Positions 53,716 through 63,031 of a DNA stretch of 64,000 nt are shown one piece after another (position 1 is the stretch's first letter; the number at the start of each line of letters is the position of its first letter). The stretch lies in NCBI GenBank assembly GCA_020444045.1, contig JAHLLS010000007.1, forward strand, positions 62,001 to 126,000. Direction: 5' to 3'. This stretch comes from Deltaproteobacteria bacterium. GTDB lineage: Bacteria; Desulfobacterota; Desulfobacteria; Desulfobacterales; UBA5852. Both the position numbers and the translations under genes were made by a program. Under the pieces are notes generated by a model. That model ran no database searches, had not been told where the DNA came from, and worked only from the letters and a program-made list of their open reading frames with translations.

Positions 53716-54705
53716 TTACGTTTGGTGCCGCAGGCAGCGGACCTGACGGTCGTTGCCCTGATCCGTAAGGGCCACGGGATTGTCTTGGCATTCCGGCATG
53801 GCCTTTCGGCATCGCGGAAAAAAGCTGCACCCGCGCGGCAGATGATAAAGGCTCGGCACGATGCCCTCGATCTCTTCCAGACGCGTGCGTCCCTTGCGGC
53901 TGCGACTGCCGATCTTGGGAATGGACCGCAACAGCGCTTCGGTATAGGGATGCAGCGGTGACTCGAAAATGGCGTAAATGTCGCCGGTCTCCACCACCTG
54001 GCCGGCGTACATCACCACAACACGTTGGGCGATTTCCGCAATGACGCCTAAATCATGCGTAATCATCATGATGGCGGCGTTGTACCGCGATTGGAGCTGC
54101 AGCATCAGGTCGATGACCTGGGCCTGGATGGTTACATCCAGCGCCGTGGTGGGCTCATCCGCGATCAACAATTCAGGGTTGCAGGCCAGGGCCATGGCAA
54201 TCATGACACGCTGACGCATTCCACCGGAAAGCTGGTGGGGGTATTCCTTGGCCCGTTTCGACGGGGATGGGATTTGAACGCTTTCGAGCATTTCCACGGA
54301 TCGTTCCCAGGCCTCTTTTTTACTGGCTCCCCGGTGGCGCAGAAACATTTCGGAAATCTGATCCCCCACCGAGAAAAGCGGATTTAAAGAGGTCATGGGC
54401 TCTTGAAAAATCATGGAAACACGGTTGCCGCGAATATCTTGCATCTGCGCTTCCGGCAGCGACAGCAGATCCGTGTCATGGAGATGAATCCGGCCATCGA
54501 TGATCTTCCCGGGAGGATTTGGGATCAGCCGCATGATGGAGAGCGCCATCACACTTTTTCCCGATCCGGACTCCCCCACGATCCCCATGATTTCACCGGG
54601 TTTTATCGCAAGTGAGACCCCATCGACCGCCTTAGCGACCCCGTCATGCGTATAGAAGTAGGTTTTGAGGTCAGCGACCGTTAGCAATGGTAAGGGCGAG
54701 TTCAT
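53716..54705 (-). CDS. dppD: Oligopeptide/dipeptide ABC transporter ATPase DppD
   Basis: A 329-residue ATPase with Walker [14 protein letters not shown], signature [12 protein letters not shown], Walker [13 protein letters not shown], and a C-terminal Cys motif [15 protein letters not shown] as in DppD/OppD. The ATG at 54705 gives the normal start; the ribosome site is weak. Longer readings overlap dppC. Confidence 0.95.
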   Translation of the reverse strand: MNSPLPLLTVADLKTYFYTHDGVAKAVDGVSLAIKPGEIMGIVGESGSGKSVMALSIMRLIPNPPGKIIDGRIHLHDTDLLSLPEAQMQDIRGNRVSMIFQEPMTSLNPLFSVGDQISEMFLRHRGASKKEAWERSVEMLESVQIPSPSKRAKEYPHQLSGGMRQRVMIAMALACNPELLIADEPTTALDVTIQAQVIDLMLQLQSRYNAAIMMITHDLGVIAEIAQRVVVMYAGQVVETGDIYAIFESPLHPYTEALLRSIPKIGSRSRKGRTRLEEIEGIVPSLYHLPRGCSFFPRCRKAMPECQDNPVALTDQGNDRQVRCLRHQT

Positions 54706-54745
54706 CGGATCGATTCTCGTTGCGGTTTCACCAGAAACCGGCGGC

Positions 54746-55585
54746 TCATATTTTTTTGGCGGTGTGCGGGTCCAGAAAATCCCGCAGACCATCCCCTAAC
54801 AGGTTAAGGCCCAATACGGTGGTAAAAATCGCCAGGCCCGGGAAAATCGATATCCAGGGTGTTGTAAATATCTGTTCGCGGGCCTTGGCCAGCATGCCGC
54901 CCCAACTGGGGGTTGGCGGCTGTGTTCCCAGCCCCAGGAAGGACAGCGCCGCTTCCATCAAGATCGCGCCGGCAATCCCCAGGGTGGCAATCACCAGGAT
55001 GGGCCCCACGATGTTGGGAAGAATCTGGGTAAACATGATGCGAATCTTGCCATAGCCCAGCGCCTGGGCGGCTTTGACATAATTCAAATCCCGGGTGAAG
55101 AGAACTTGCGACCGGGTAATCCGGCAGGTGTAGGACCAGTTGGTGAGTCCCAAGGCAATAAAGACGTTCATCAGCCCCGGACCCAGCAGCGCCATGATGG
55201 CCAGCGCAAAAATCACGGCGGGAATCGAGAGCATGATGTTGGTCAGGCCCATGACCAGATCGTCCCACCACTTGCCGAAATATCCGGCCGTAAGCCCCAG
55301 AACGATCCCAATGATACTGTTCATGAGCTGGCTGAGAAGTCCCACGCTGAGAGATATCCGGGCGCCGTAGATCACACGGGAAAGAATATCGCGGCCCTGG
55401 CTGTCCGTGCCGAACAGAAACTCCCGGCTGGGGGGTTCCTCGGAATACAGCAGATCGGCATCGTCCACCGGATGATAGGGCGCCAGAAACGGAGCGAAGA
55501 TGGCCGTAGCGGTCATCATGACGACGATGCACGTCCCGAAAACCAGGTTGGTCCGCCGTTTCAGTTTTTTGAGAAAATCTTTCAA
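54746..55585 (-). CDS. dppC: Peptide ABC transporter permease DppC
   Basis: A 279-residue permease of the OppC/DppC type, with the periplasmic stretch PPSREFLFGTDSQGRDILSRVIYGARISL after helix 1 and the coupling loop YVKAAQALGYGKIRIMFTQILPN. No ATG precedes the first helix; a TTG at 55585 starts the frame. TTG starts are also used in dppB, which may keep permease dose low. Confidence 0.93.
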   Translation of the reverse strand: MKDFLKKLKRRTNLVFGTCIVVMMTATAIFAPFLAPYHPVDDADLLYSEEPPSREFLFGTDSQGRDILSRVIYGARISLSVGLLSQLMNSIIGIVLGLTAGYFGKWWDDLVMGLTNIMLSIPAVIFALAIMALLGPGLMNVFIALGLTNWSYTCRITRSQVLFTRDLNYVKAAQALGYGKIRIMFTQILPNIVGPILVIATLGIAGAILMEAALSFLGLGTQPPTPSWGGMLAKAREQIFTTPWISIFPGLAIFTTVLGLNLLGDGLRDFLDPHTAKKI

Positions 55586-55600
55586 GGTCTCGACAACTCT

Positions 55601-56530
55601 CTATTGATACTTGATACGCGGATCGATCACACCGTAGAGTAGATCCACCACCAGATTGATGACCAAAAATCCGATGATTATGACCAGGATACAGCCCTGG
55701 GTTACCGGTGTGTCGCGGTAGAAAATGGAGTTGACCAGCAGCGACCCGATACCCGGCCAGGAAAACAGCGTCTCCACGACCACCGTCTCTCCGATTAACG
55801 ATCCGAATTGCAACCCCGCGGATGTCAGCAGCAAGACCAGCGTGTTGCGAAAGACGTGTTTGCGGTTGACCCAAATCTCCGTCAGCCCTTTGGCGCGTGC
55901 CGTTCGGACATAATCCTGGGTCAGAATTTCGACAACGGCGGCGCGGGTGGTTCGCGCCAGAAGCGCCATGTAGCCGACACCCAGCGTCAACGACGGCAGG
56001 ATAAGATTCGCGGTTGCCCCCTCGCCATAGCCGAAGGTCGGAAGGAGTTTGAATTGCACGGAAAAAAGAAACATGAGCAGCAGCCCCAGCCAGAATTGCG
56101 GCATGGAGACACCGGACACGGCCCCGACCATGGTAACCGTGTCCACCCATGTTCCCTGCCGCAGGGCGGAATAGAACCCCAAGGGTATCCCTAAAAGGCA
56201 GGCGATCAGCAAGGCCGTGCAAGCCAGCTTCAAGGTCGGCCACAATCGGGATGCCAGCATTTGCGACACTTTTTCGCGTGCAAAAAAAGATGTTCCCAGG
56301 TCGCCCTGGGCCAGGTCTTTCATGTAGAGCAGATAACGGACATGGATGGGATTGTTCAGGCCCCAGCGTTCTTTCAGTTTTTCCATGACGTTGTCCGGCA
56401 GTCGGTTTTTCCCGCCGGCCATCAGGGCCGCATTCCCCGGCAGAACATTGAGGAGAAGAAAAATGATCAAGGTGATGGCAACAATGGTCGGAATAAATTG
56501 CAGCAGGCGACGAACCGTGTAAGCGAACAA
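55601..56530 (-). CDS. dppB: Peptide ABC transporter permease DppB
   Basis: A 309-residue permease of the OppB/DppB type. It has FAYTVRRLLQFIPTIVAITL at the N-terminus, the coupling loop YVRTARAKGLTEIWVNRKHVFRN and the ETVVVETLFSWPGIGSLL segment. The start is TTG at 56530, with GGGAG six bases upstream. A strong hairpin separates it from dppA. Confidence 0.94.
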   Translation of the reverse strand: MFAYTVRRLLQFIPTIVAITLIIFLLLNVLPGNAALMAGGKNRLPDNVMEKLKERWGLNNPIHVRYLLYMKDLAQGDLGTSFFAREKVSQMLASRLWPTLKLACTALLIACLLGIPLGFYSALRQGTWVDTVTMVGAVSGVSMPQFWLGLLLMFLFSVQFKLLPTFGYGEGATANLILPSLTLGVGYMALLARTTRAAVVEILTQDYVRTARAKGLTEIWVNRKHVFRNTLVLLLTSAGLQFGSLIGETVVVETLFSWPGIGSLLVNSIFYRDTPVTQGCILVIIIGFLVINLVVDLLYGVIDPRIKYQ

Positions 56531-56554
56531 TGGTGGCTCCCGTTGGAATCACAG

Positions 56555-56595
56555 AACGCCGTCCCTCCCCGGATCATAGGGGAGGGATCGGCGTT
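56555..56595 (-). other. Strong RNA hairpin between dppA and dppB
   Basis: The arms AACGCCG-TCCCTCCCC and GGGGAGGGA-CGGCGTT pair with one bulged base and an eight-base loop, a 16-pair stem. No T run follows, so it is more likely a 3' stabiliser or partial attenuator than a terminator. It resembles in position the other two importer hairpins here. Confidence 0.75.
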
Positions 56596-56659
56596 TTGGA
56601 TAGTCGTCAGGCGGAGCGAAAACTCCCGCACCAGAACTGACCAGGGTGATTACCCCGGA

Positions 56660-58279
56660 CTATTTAGCCCGTGGTGAAGAGGATTCGACCCACACTTCGG
56701 TAAAATCCTGGAACATCATCTCAGGACCGACTTTTTGGATGCCGTGCACCCAGGGTTGGTAGGCGATGATGGCCTTGTTGTAGTTGAAAAACCACAGAGG
56801 GGCTTCCTCCATGAAAAGCGCATTGGCCTTTCGGACATAGTCCAAACGCTTTTCCATATCGGTCCGTTCGGCCGCGGCTGCTTCGAGATACTGATCGAAC
56901 TGCTCGTTATTGAAGGCCGGAGTGTTGCGGGAGGCACGATCCGTTGAAGAATGAAACCGCCACAGCTGCTGAATCGGGTCGGGGCCCGACGGCAAAGATC
57001 CGATGATGGCCTGGAAATTGCCATTCTTTTGACGCTCATATTTGGCCGCGCCTTCGAGGGTCACCGGCTTGACCGTAATTCCGATTTTCTTGAGAAACGG
57101 GATGATGACTTCCACAACACCGGTGCCATAGCTGTCGCTTTCGGTTCCCACGATTTCCAGGGGAAAGCCATCGGCGTATCCGGCCTCTTCCATCAGTTTT
57201 TTGGCCAGCGTCGGGTTGTATTCATAGCCCTTGAGATCGGGATCGAAACCCGGCGTCGTCGGCGCCAGGAAACTGATGGCGGGATAGGCTTTGTTTTTCT
57301 GAAACTTCTTGATGATCAGGTCGGAATCAATCGCATAGTTAAACGCTTGGCGAACGCGTTTATCCTCAAATGGCTTGCGTCCGTCCGCCAGGGTGTAGTC
57401 ACGGTTGAAAGCGATCATGCGGGTATACATTTCAGCGACTTCAATCAGACGTTTGCTCAATTCGGGATCCACGCTGTAGGCCGCGTACTGGGAAGAGTAC
57501 AAGATGTTGGCATCCAGTTCCTTGGCCCGAAAGGCGATATCGCGGGCTGCCGAGTCCCCCATGATCTTGTAGACGAGGGTATCCAGGTATGGTTTACCGG
57601 CCTCGTAAAAATCATCGAATTTTTCCAACACGATTTCACTTCCCTTGACCCACTTGACGAACTTGAACGGGCCGCATCCGACCGGATTGGAACCAAAGGG
57701 GGTGGTTTTATCTTCGACGGCTTCACGGGGCACGATGGCGGTATTCACCTGGAAAAGCGCATAGGCCGGATCCACCGGTCGTTCCATGGTGATTTCAAGG
57801 GTCAGATCGTCGATCTTTCGCAGACCGGCGATGGTATCGGCCTTGCCGTTGAAGACATCATCCGCGCCCTTGATGACCTTGAGCAGGCCGGAAGCACCGA
57901 AGGCATTTTCCGGATTCATGATGCGATTGTAGGTGTAGATCACATCATCGACCGTGAGTTGGCGGCCGTTATGAAATCTGACGTTGTCTTTGAGTTTATA
58001 GGTGTAAACCAATCCGTCATCGGAACTGGACACACTCGCGGCAATTTCCAGCTTGGGCGCATTGGTGGATGCATCCCATTTGTAGAGCCCACGATGGATA
58101 TTGATGCAGACCAATTCATTTTGTTCATCATCGGAGGCGTTAGGGTCGAGGGAACTGACCGAGCTGCCATACGGGGCAATCCAATTGAAGGTGCCCCCCT
58201 TCTCCACCGCATAAAGGGTTGTTGCCGAAAATGCACACAAAAAACTGACCGCCAGTAAAACTAACAGTGCCTTTTTCAT
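56660..58279 (-). CDS. dppA: Peptide ABC transporter substrate-binding protein (family 5)
   Basis: A 539-residue periplasmic binding protein. The signal peptide ALLVLLAVSFLCAFSATTLYA ends near residue 25. The mature protein has DVIYTYNRIMNPENAFG, RVRQAFNYAIDSDLIIK and NPTLAKKLMEEAGYADGFPLE, all family 5 marks. GGAGGAG stands before the ATG. It begins the run of transporter, MFS and amidohydrolase genes. A short peptide, D-amino-acid peptide or opine-like ligand is possible. Confidence 0.94.
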   Translation of the reverse strand: MKKALLVLLAVSFLCAFSATTLYAVEKGGTFNWIAPYGSSVSSLDPNASDDEQNELVCINIHRGLYKWDASTNAPKLEIAASVSSSDDGLVYTYKLKDNVRFHNGRQLTVDDVIYTYNRIMNPENAFGASGLLKVIKGADDVFNGKADTIAGLRKIDDLTLEITMERPVDPAYALFQVNTAIVPREAVEDKTTPFGSNPVGCGPFKFVKWVKGSEIVLEKFDDFYEAGKPYLDTLVYKIMGDSAARDIAFRAKELDANILYSSQYAAYSVDPELSKRLIEVAEMYTRMIAFNRDYTLADGRKPFEDKRVRQAFNYAIDSDLIIKKFQKNKAYPAISFLAPTTPGFDPDLKGYEYNPTLAKKLMEEAGYADGFPLEIVGTESDSYGTGVVEVIIPFLKKIGITVKPVTLEGAAKYERQKNGNFQAIIGSLPSGPDPIQQLWRFHSSTDRASRNTPAFNNEQFDQYLEAAAAERTDMEKRLDYVRKANALFMEEAPLWFFNYNKAIIAYQPWVHGIQKVGPEMMFQDFTEVWVESSSPRAK

Positions 58280-58478
58280 ACTACTCCTCCCGTTTTAGGT
58301 TATCATCATCGCCTTGTAAGTAATAAGAAGGCTTGAAGGACGGATGCTACATTCTATCCGTATCCGCGACGCCATTGCTGCAAGGCGATCACATCCCGCC
58401 AAATGGGTCCTTCGTCAAGGCATTTTTTATCTTGTCATCCGAACGTATTTTCTCGGTTGTGCCGAAAGGCGTGGTCCC

Positions 58479-58865
58479 CTAAAAATGTTTTGCGATTTCA
58501 GGGTTTAAAAACGTCTGAATTTCAAAGTCATAACCGCCGGGTCCTTCAAAGAAAAAGCATTCCACGTTGGCTTTGGGCTGGACGGCGGGGGCCGCCTCGA
58601 TGGTGACACCGGCGGCCTTCAGTCTTTCGTACCAGGGATGCACATCGTCGGTAACCAGAGTGATCAACGTGTTTTTTTCGGTCGGTGCGTTACAATGGCC
58701 CTTTGTTTCATCCACAATACCGATAAAGGCGCCACCGGCTATTTTGTAGATGCGGGCAAACCCCTGGTCATCAATCTTTTCCAATCTCAGGATTTCTTCA
58801 AAAAAATAAGCCGGTCCGTCCAATTCTTTAAAATAAAGGAAGGTAATTTGAGAAGATAGCGTCAT
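58479..58865 (-). CDS. VOC family protein (glyoxalase/dioxygenase fold)
   Basis: A 128-residue single VOC-fold protein with paired beta-alpha-beta units: FLYFKELDGPAYFFEEIL with EKIDDQGFARIYKI, then LITLVTDDVHPWYERLKAAGV with VECFFFEGPGGYDFEIQTF. The final Glu is at the usual metal position. Substrate is unknown. It lies 51 bases after the phosphotriesterase-like gene and may belong to that run. Confidence 0.85.
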   Translation of the reverse strand: MTLSSQITFLYFKELDGPAYFFEEILRLEKIDDQGFARIYKIAGGAFIGIVDETKGHCNAPTEKNTLITLVTDDVHPWYERLKAAGVTIEAAPAVQPKANVECFFFEGPGGYDFEIQTFLNPEIAKHF

Positions 58866-58916
58866 AGACCTAATTTTCCTTTTGTGTTGCCTCGTGTTGA
58901 TAATGCTTCGTGCGCA

Positions 58917-59960
58917 TCAACCGATCGCTAAAAATCGGCGTGGATTTTCAGTCAGAATGGCATCGATCTCTTTCTGGCCAAACCCCCTGGCCCGCATCAT
59001 AGGAACGATGTTGCGGAATATGTGGCCATAGCCTTCCCCCCCATACCGTCTTAAACGGGACAAATGGCAAATATCCTGGGAGACGAGAATTTGTTCCAGA
59101 TGGCCATGATCGATAAGCGCCCGGATGATGGCCAGACGGCCAGCGTCATTGGGCAGGTCCACGGTTGCAAAAGGATAAAACCCTGACTCCAGTCCGAAAA
59201 AATCGAGTTCAAGAAAACAACCGGTCTGTGCCAAGGCCAAATAGTCGTCGACGCTCGGCAATGTTCTTTCCAGGTGGGCTATGGCAGTTTTTGTCGTTAG
59301 CCCTCCATTTTCCTTTATCAAGGACATGATGCGAAGGGGCGCATCATGCTCCCGGGGGGGATGAATACACATTCCCACCCCTGTTTCACTTTGTGTATGG
59401 GCAGCAGCCATGAGTGCTTTTATCTCATTCGGATGCGCTGGTGTCGAAAGCCCCATTTCACCGATGAACCCAGCTCGGATATCCGTTTCGTCCATGCCGT
59501 GTAACAAGTCTGTATACAAAAGATTGCTGATTTCATTTTTTGTTAATTCGGATAGCTGTTTACCCGCAAATTCGACTGTGTAAAATCCTGTGCCGGCTAC
59601 TATAGACACATTACTTTGACAACTTATTTTTGCCAAACTTATCGGGTTTGGTTTCAAACCTCTGGTTGTCTGTTCCACCAGACAATTTCCACCATCTTTC
59701 TTTAGGATTTTCATTTCAGCGGCCATAAGTTCAGGGTCATCAAGTATCTGATTACCGTAGTGACCGCACCATTGGTAGCGAATATCCCAGATATTTTCCA
59801 AAGTTATCGCCACACGTGGCGCGTCACTTGGGAAAACACCTTTGGGGGTAAGTTCCGCTATCAGATGTTCGTGAATGAGGAAGGGGCCAATTTCCATGGC
59901 CGGGACGGTTCCTAAGACCGTCTGTATGGTGCCTTTGGCATGGCAGATAGGCCGATCCAT
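58917..59960 (-). CDS. Phosphotriesterase-family metal hydrolase
   Basis: A 347-residue TIM-barrel enzyme of the phosphotriesterase/lactonase-like family. The metal ligands follow the order HxH in FLIHEHLI, a bridging Glu in NCLVEQTTRG, His in GMCIHPPRE and AIAHLER, and Asp in LVSQDICH. The Glu in place of carboxylated Lys is as in E. coli Php. The region RRYGGEGYGHIFRNIVPMM near the end is typical. The start at 59960 avoids overlap with the ATPase gene. The true substrate is probably a lactone or amide, not an organophosphate. Confidence 0.88.
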   Translation of the reverse strand: MDRPICHAKGTIQTVLGTVPAMEIGPFLIHEHLIAELTPKGVFPSDAPRVAITLENIWDIRYQWCGHYGNQILDDPELMAAEMKILKKDGGNCLVEQTTRGLKPNPISLAKISCQSNVSIVAGTGFYTVEFAGKQLSELTKNEISNLLYTDLLHGMDETDIRAGFIGEMGLSTPAHPNEIKALMAAAHTQSETGVGMCIHPPREHDAPLRIMSLIKENGGLTTKTAIAHLERTLPSVDDYLALAQTGCFLELDFFGLESGFYPFATVDLPNDAGRLAIIRALIDHGHLEQILVSQDICHLSRLRRYGGEGYGHIFRNIVPMMRARGFGQKEIDAILTENPRRFLAIG

Positions 59961-59976
59961 ATCTTTTTTGACTTTC

Positions 59977-60714
59977 CTAATGGCGCAATATTTTACCCAT
60001 AAACTCACGGGCTCGATCCGTGTCAGGTTGCTCCAGGATTTTGCGAGGTTCGCCGACCTCGATAATGCGTCCAGCGTCCATGAAAGCGATCTTGCTTGAG
60101 ACTTCCAATACGAACCCCATTTCATGTGAGACAATGATCATGGTGCGGCCCTCTTTTGCCAGGAGCCGGATGGTGTCTAAAACCTCAGTAACAAGCTCAG
60201 GGTCCAAGGCCGATGTTACCTCATCCAAGAGCAGTATTTCAGGCTTTAAAGCAAGTGACCGAGCAATCGCTACCCGCTGCTGCTGGCCGCCTGACAGTTC
60301 GTCGGGATATGATTTGAGCTTTTCTCCCAGACCGACCTTTTCAAGAAGTAGGACGGCCTCGGCCTCCACCTCTTTTTTAGAGCGGCCTTGGATCTTTACA
60401 GGCGCAACCGTTACGTTTTTCAAGACGGTCATATTCTGGAAAAGATTGTATTGTTGAAATACAATTGCGAAGCGTTCGCGGGCTTTTTTAAGTGAGCGCC
60501 TATTTTTGTAGTCGATCGCTTCACCTTCGAGCAGTATGCGTCCTGAAGTCGGCTGATTAAGCCCGACAAGGACCCTTAGCAAGGTGCTCTTTCCAGAACC
60601 TGAGGGACCGATAAGAGAGACCACATCGCCTTTGTCAACATCCAGTGAAACGCATTCCAACACCTTTTGATCGCCATAAAACGCGTCACACTGGTCAATG
60701 CTAAGATATTTCAA
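59977..60714 (-). CDS. Amino-acid ABC transporter ATP-binding protein
   Basis: A 245-residue ATPase with Walker [11 protein letters not shown] loop VFQQYNLFQNMT, signature [15 protein letters not shown], Walker B ILLLDEVTSALDPE and H loop VSHEMGF. The best start is a TTG at 60714, seven bases after GGAG. An ATG at 60738 would overlap the permease by 38 bases and adds a basic leader. It is a separate copy from the importer at 43596. Confidence 0.92.
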   Translation of the reverse strand: MKYLSIDQCDAFYGDQKVLECVSLDVDKGDVVSLIGPSGSGKSTLLRVLVGLNQPTSGRILLEGEAIDYKNRRSLKKARERFAIVFQQYNLFQNMTVLKNVTVAPVKIQGRSKKEVEAEAVLLLEKVGLGEKLKSYPDELSGGQQQRVAIARSLALKPEILLLDEVTSALDPELVTEVLDTIRLLAKEGRTMIIVSHEMGFVLEVSSKIAFMDAGRIIEVGEPRKILEQPDTDRAREFMGKILRH

Positions 60715-61381
60715 TTTTCTTCTCCATCCAGGTGCCAAATTTCGTCAGGGGGTAGGATATGGTGTAATATAGCAAAAGAACAAAACCGAAAGCCAATGCA
60801 GCGGAAAATCCTTTATTATTAAGGACTTTAGCCGAATAAGTCAGCTCCACCACGCCGATTTGACTGGCAAGGGCGGTGTCTTTGATGAAAAGCACAAAGA
60901 AGGAAAAAGCCGGTGGCAAGATCACCTTCCAGGCTTGCGGCAAAATAACCATTCTCAGCGTCTGTCTGAGATTGAAATTCAGCACTTCGGCTGCCTCCCA
61001 CTGCGTCTTCGGCACTGCCTCAAGGCCTGAACGGACGATTTCGGCGATAAACGCCGTGGCAATGATCCATACGGATACGACCGCGACGGTAAAGACACTC
61101 ACCTCAAGTCCCAAGGCTTGGAAAACAAAGAAGATCAACAGCAGTGTGACCAAAAAGGGGATACGTCTGAAAAACTCCACATAAACTACGGCGGCTATCC
61201 GAAGCGGGCGCAACAGATTACTTTTGGTTATCTTGATAACTGCCAATACGCCCCCCATAACAGAACCCAGCAGACAACCGACCAGAGACAGAAGAAAGGT
61301 TGTGAACATGGCCTTGAGAAAAAAGATCACGTTGTAATACGTGAAAAATTTGGGCAATTCTTCAGCGATCCGCTCCCACAT
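60701..61381 (-). CDS. Amino-acid ABC transporter permease
   Basis: A 226-residue permease with VVYVEFFRRIPFLVTLLLIFF, TAFIAEIVRSGLEAVPKTQ and the coupling helix EAAEVLNFNLRQTLRMVILPQ. Its ATG shares one base with the stop of the preceding permease (TGATG). The end overlaps the ATPase start. Confidence 0.92.
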   Translation of the reverse strand: MWERIAEELPKFFTYYNVIFFLKAMFTTFLLSLVGCLLGSVMGGVLAVIKITKSNLLRPLRIAAVVYVEFFRRIPFLVTLLLIFFVFQALGLEVSVFTVAVVSVWIIATAFIAEIVRSGLEAVPKTQWEAAEVLNFNLRQTLRMVILPQAWKVILPPAFSFFVLFIKDTALASQIGVVELTYSAKVLNNKGFSAALAFGFVLLLYYTISYPLTKFGTWMEKKIEIS

Positions 61382-62055
61382 CAGAACACCTTTCCTTTCA
61401 CACGGAAAAATACCCGTCCGACAGCCAGTAGCAGAAGACTGGCCACAACAGTTACAACGATGTATAAAAGTGCCGTAAGGGAGAAAACTTCGATACTACG
61501 GAAAGTTTCAGCGTTAATGTTCAAAGCGCGCCCCGTCAATTCTTCCAGTCCGAAGATGGCCGCCATCGAGGTGCCGAGCGTCATTAGGATATACAGGTTG
61601 CTGAGTGAAGGAAACAGTACTTTCATGATGTGAGGCAAAATCACGTAGCGTACTTTTTGCATCAGGTTCATGCCTAAGGTTTCGGCCGCCTCCAGTTCGG
61701 ATTGCCTGACCGAAAGAAACCCGGCACGCTGAATCTCGGTCAGGTAACCGCCTGCGTTTAAGGTCATTCCCAAAAGAACGGCTTGATAGGAATTCATCAA
61801 GATGCCTACCTCGGGCAGGGCGAAATAGAGAAAGTAAATCTGCACTAGCTGGGGGGTGTTGGTGATAAAAGAAACATAAGCATCAACCACCATGCGGGTC
61901 ATGCGACCGCCGAAAGTCTTTGCCATCGCGCCAAACAATCCGATGACCATCCCCCCGCAAAAGGCCAAAAACGCCACTTGCAGGCTTATCCAGGCGCCAC
62001 CGATCAAGTAGGGAATATATTCAACGACCTGGGAGAAGTGAATGGTATAGTTCAT
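61381..62055 (-). CDS. Amino-acid ABC transporter permease
   Basis: A 224-residue permease with YVSFITNTPQLVQIYFLYFALPE, NAGGYLTEIQRAGFLSVRQSELEAAETLG and VILPHIMKVLFPSLSN. GAGGA stands before the ATG. It follows the binding-protein gene after a hairpin. Confidence 0.92.
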   Translation of the reverse strand: MNYTIHFSQVVEYIPYLIGGAWISLQVAFLAFCGGMVIGLFGAMAKTFGGRMTRMVVDAYVSFITNTPQLVQIYFLYFALPEVGILMNSYQAVLLGMTLNAGGYLTEIQRAGFLSVRQSELEAAETLGMNLMQKVRYVILPHIMKVLFPSLSNLYILMTLGTSMAAIFGLEELTGRALNINAETFRSIEVFSLTALLYIVVTVVASLLLLAVGRVFFRVKGKVF

Positions 62056-62085
62056 AATGCTTCCTCGGGCACCCTTTGCGGTTAA

Positions 62086-62107
62086 AAGGAGGCCCTTAGG
62101 CCTCCTT
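62086..62107 (-). terminator. Hairpin with short T run between binding-protein and permease genes
   Basis: AAGGAGGCC and GGCCTCCTT pair perfectly, nine bases, around a four-base loop, and on the minus strand the stem runs into four T. It stands 18 bases after the binding-protein stop and 30 bases before the first permease, so it could act as a leaky terminator within the operon. Confidence 0.7.
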
Positions 62108-62125
62108 CTCGCCGGTTTCCCTCAA

Positions 62126-62938
62126 TTAAAACCATGCCGTTGCAGGCACTTTAAATACCATAGGGCCACCAAACCATTTTTCCCAGATCGTATCTATTGT
62201 TCCACTTCTGTGCAGTTCGAACAATTCAACGTTAAGCCAGTCACGTAAAGTATAATTTCCTTTTGCGACTCCCAGACAACAGAAGTATACGTTCACTGGC
62301 GTATCGACGACCTCCCATTTCACGTTTTTATGCGTCTTTGTATGATCCCACATGAAATCAACAACGTCCAACATGGCTTGACCACGGCCTTGGGCGATGG
62401 CTCGGATGACGTCCGGGTAGTTGTCCAGCAAAAGAACCTTGGCTTTGGGCAGGTTCTTTTCTATAAACGGCACCGGCGTTGTACCTCGCACCTGGACTAG
62501 TGTGATATTGGGATCGTCGTAATCCTTCCAGTGAGCCCTCTTGTTTTCGGTAGTGGTTAAAACACCAAAAACTTCTGTGTGTACAGGGACGGTGAAGTCA
62601 ATGATCTGGGCCCGTGTAGGATTTCGTGTCATTGCACCCATGACGAAGTCAATCTTGTCGGAAGACACGAAAGGGATGCGGTCCGGCGATCCGACCTTGA
62701 CAATTTTCAGCTCGACCCCTAAGGCGTCGGCAATCGCCTGAGCCACATCCCTGTCAAAACCGTCAATCTCGTTTTTGTCATTAAAAACGCCCAGTGGTTG
62801 AAGCGTTGGGTTGATACCCACCCGGATTTCCTTGGCTTTGAGAATTTCATCAAGGGATTTAGCTTGTGTAATGCCAGCTACCAAAAGCACCAATATCAAT
62901 GCGCTAACCGAAAACAAAATAGTTCTGCAACGTCTCAT
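62126..62938 (-). CDS. Amino-acid ABC transporter, periplasmic binding protein
   Basis: A 270-residue family 3 binding protein. A signal peptide (ILFSVSALILVLLVAGITQA) is followed by EIRVGINPTLQPLGVFND, IDGFDRDVAQAIADALG, and IDFVMGAMTRNPTRAQIIDFT. A perfect AGGAGG stands six bases before the ATG at 62938; a TTG five codons earlier lies within that ribosome site. The paired Cys residues near the end (VYFCCLG) are unusual. It lies upstream of two permeases and an ATPase. Confidence 0.92.
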   Translation of the reverse strand: MRRCRTILFSVSALILVLLVAGITQAKSLDEILKAKEIRVGINPTLQPLGVFNDKNEIDGFDRDVAQAIADALGVELKIVKVGSPDRIPFVSSDKIDFVMGAMTRNPTRAQIIDFTVPVHTEVFGVLTTTENKRAHWKDYDDPNITLVQVRGTTPVPFIEKNLPKAKVLLLDNYPDVIRAIAQGRGQAMLDVVDFMWDHTKTHKNVKWEVVDTPVNVYFCCLGVAKGNYTLRDWLNVELFELHRSGTIDTIWEKWFGGPMVFKVPATAWF

Positions 62939-62976
62939 TTTGTACCTCCTCAATTCCCAGCAGTTAATGTTATAGA

Positions 62977-62989
62977 CCGATTCAATCGG
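62977..62989. promoter_or_regulatory. Short palindrome before the second importer
   Basis: CCGATT-C-AATCGG is a perfect 13-base inverted repeat about 40 bases before the binding-protein start. A second 10-base palindrome, GAGAATTCTC, lies at 63018-63027 near the stop of the preceding gene. Either may be an operator; the evidence is symmetry and position. Confidence 0.35.
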
Positions 62990-63031
62990 CCTTGTTGGAT
63001 CGTCCGCCTCCTTGTCGGAGAATTCTCACAA

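Noticed and set aside
54804..56552. 582-residue frame on the same strand across dppB and dppC
   Set aside because: It is rich in Arg, His, Pro and Gly and overlaps two well-conserved permeases in another frame.
56951..58258. 435-residue plus-strand frame opposite dppA
   Set aside because: Antisense shadow of the binding-protein gene with no recognisable domain or ribosome site.
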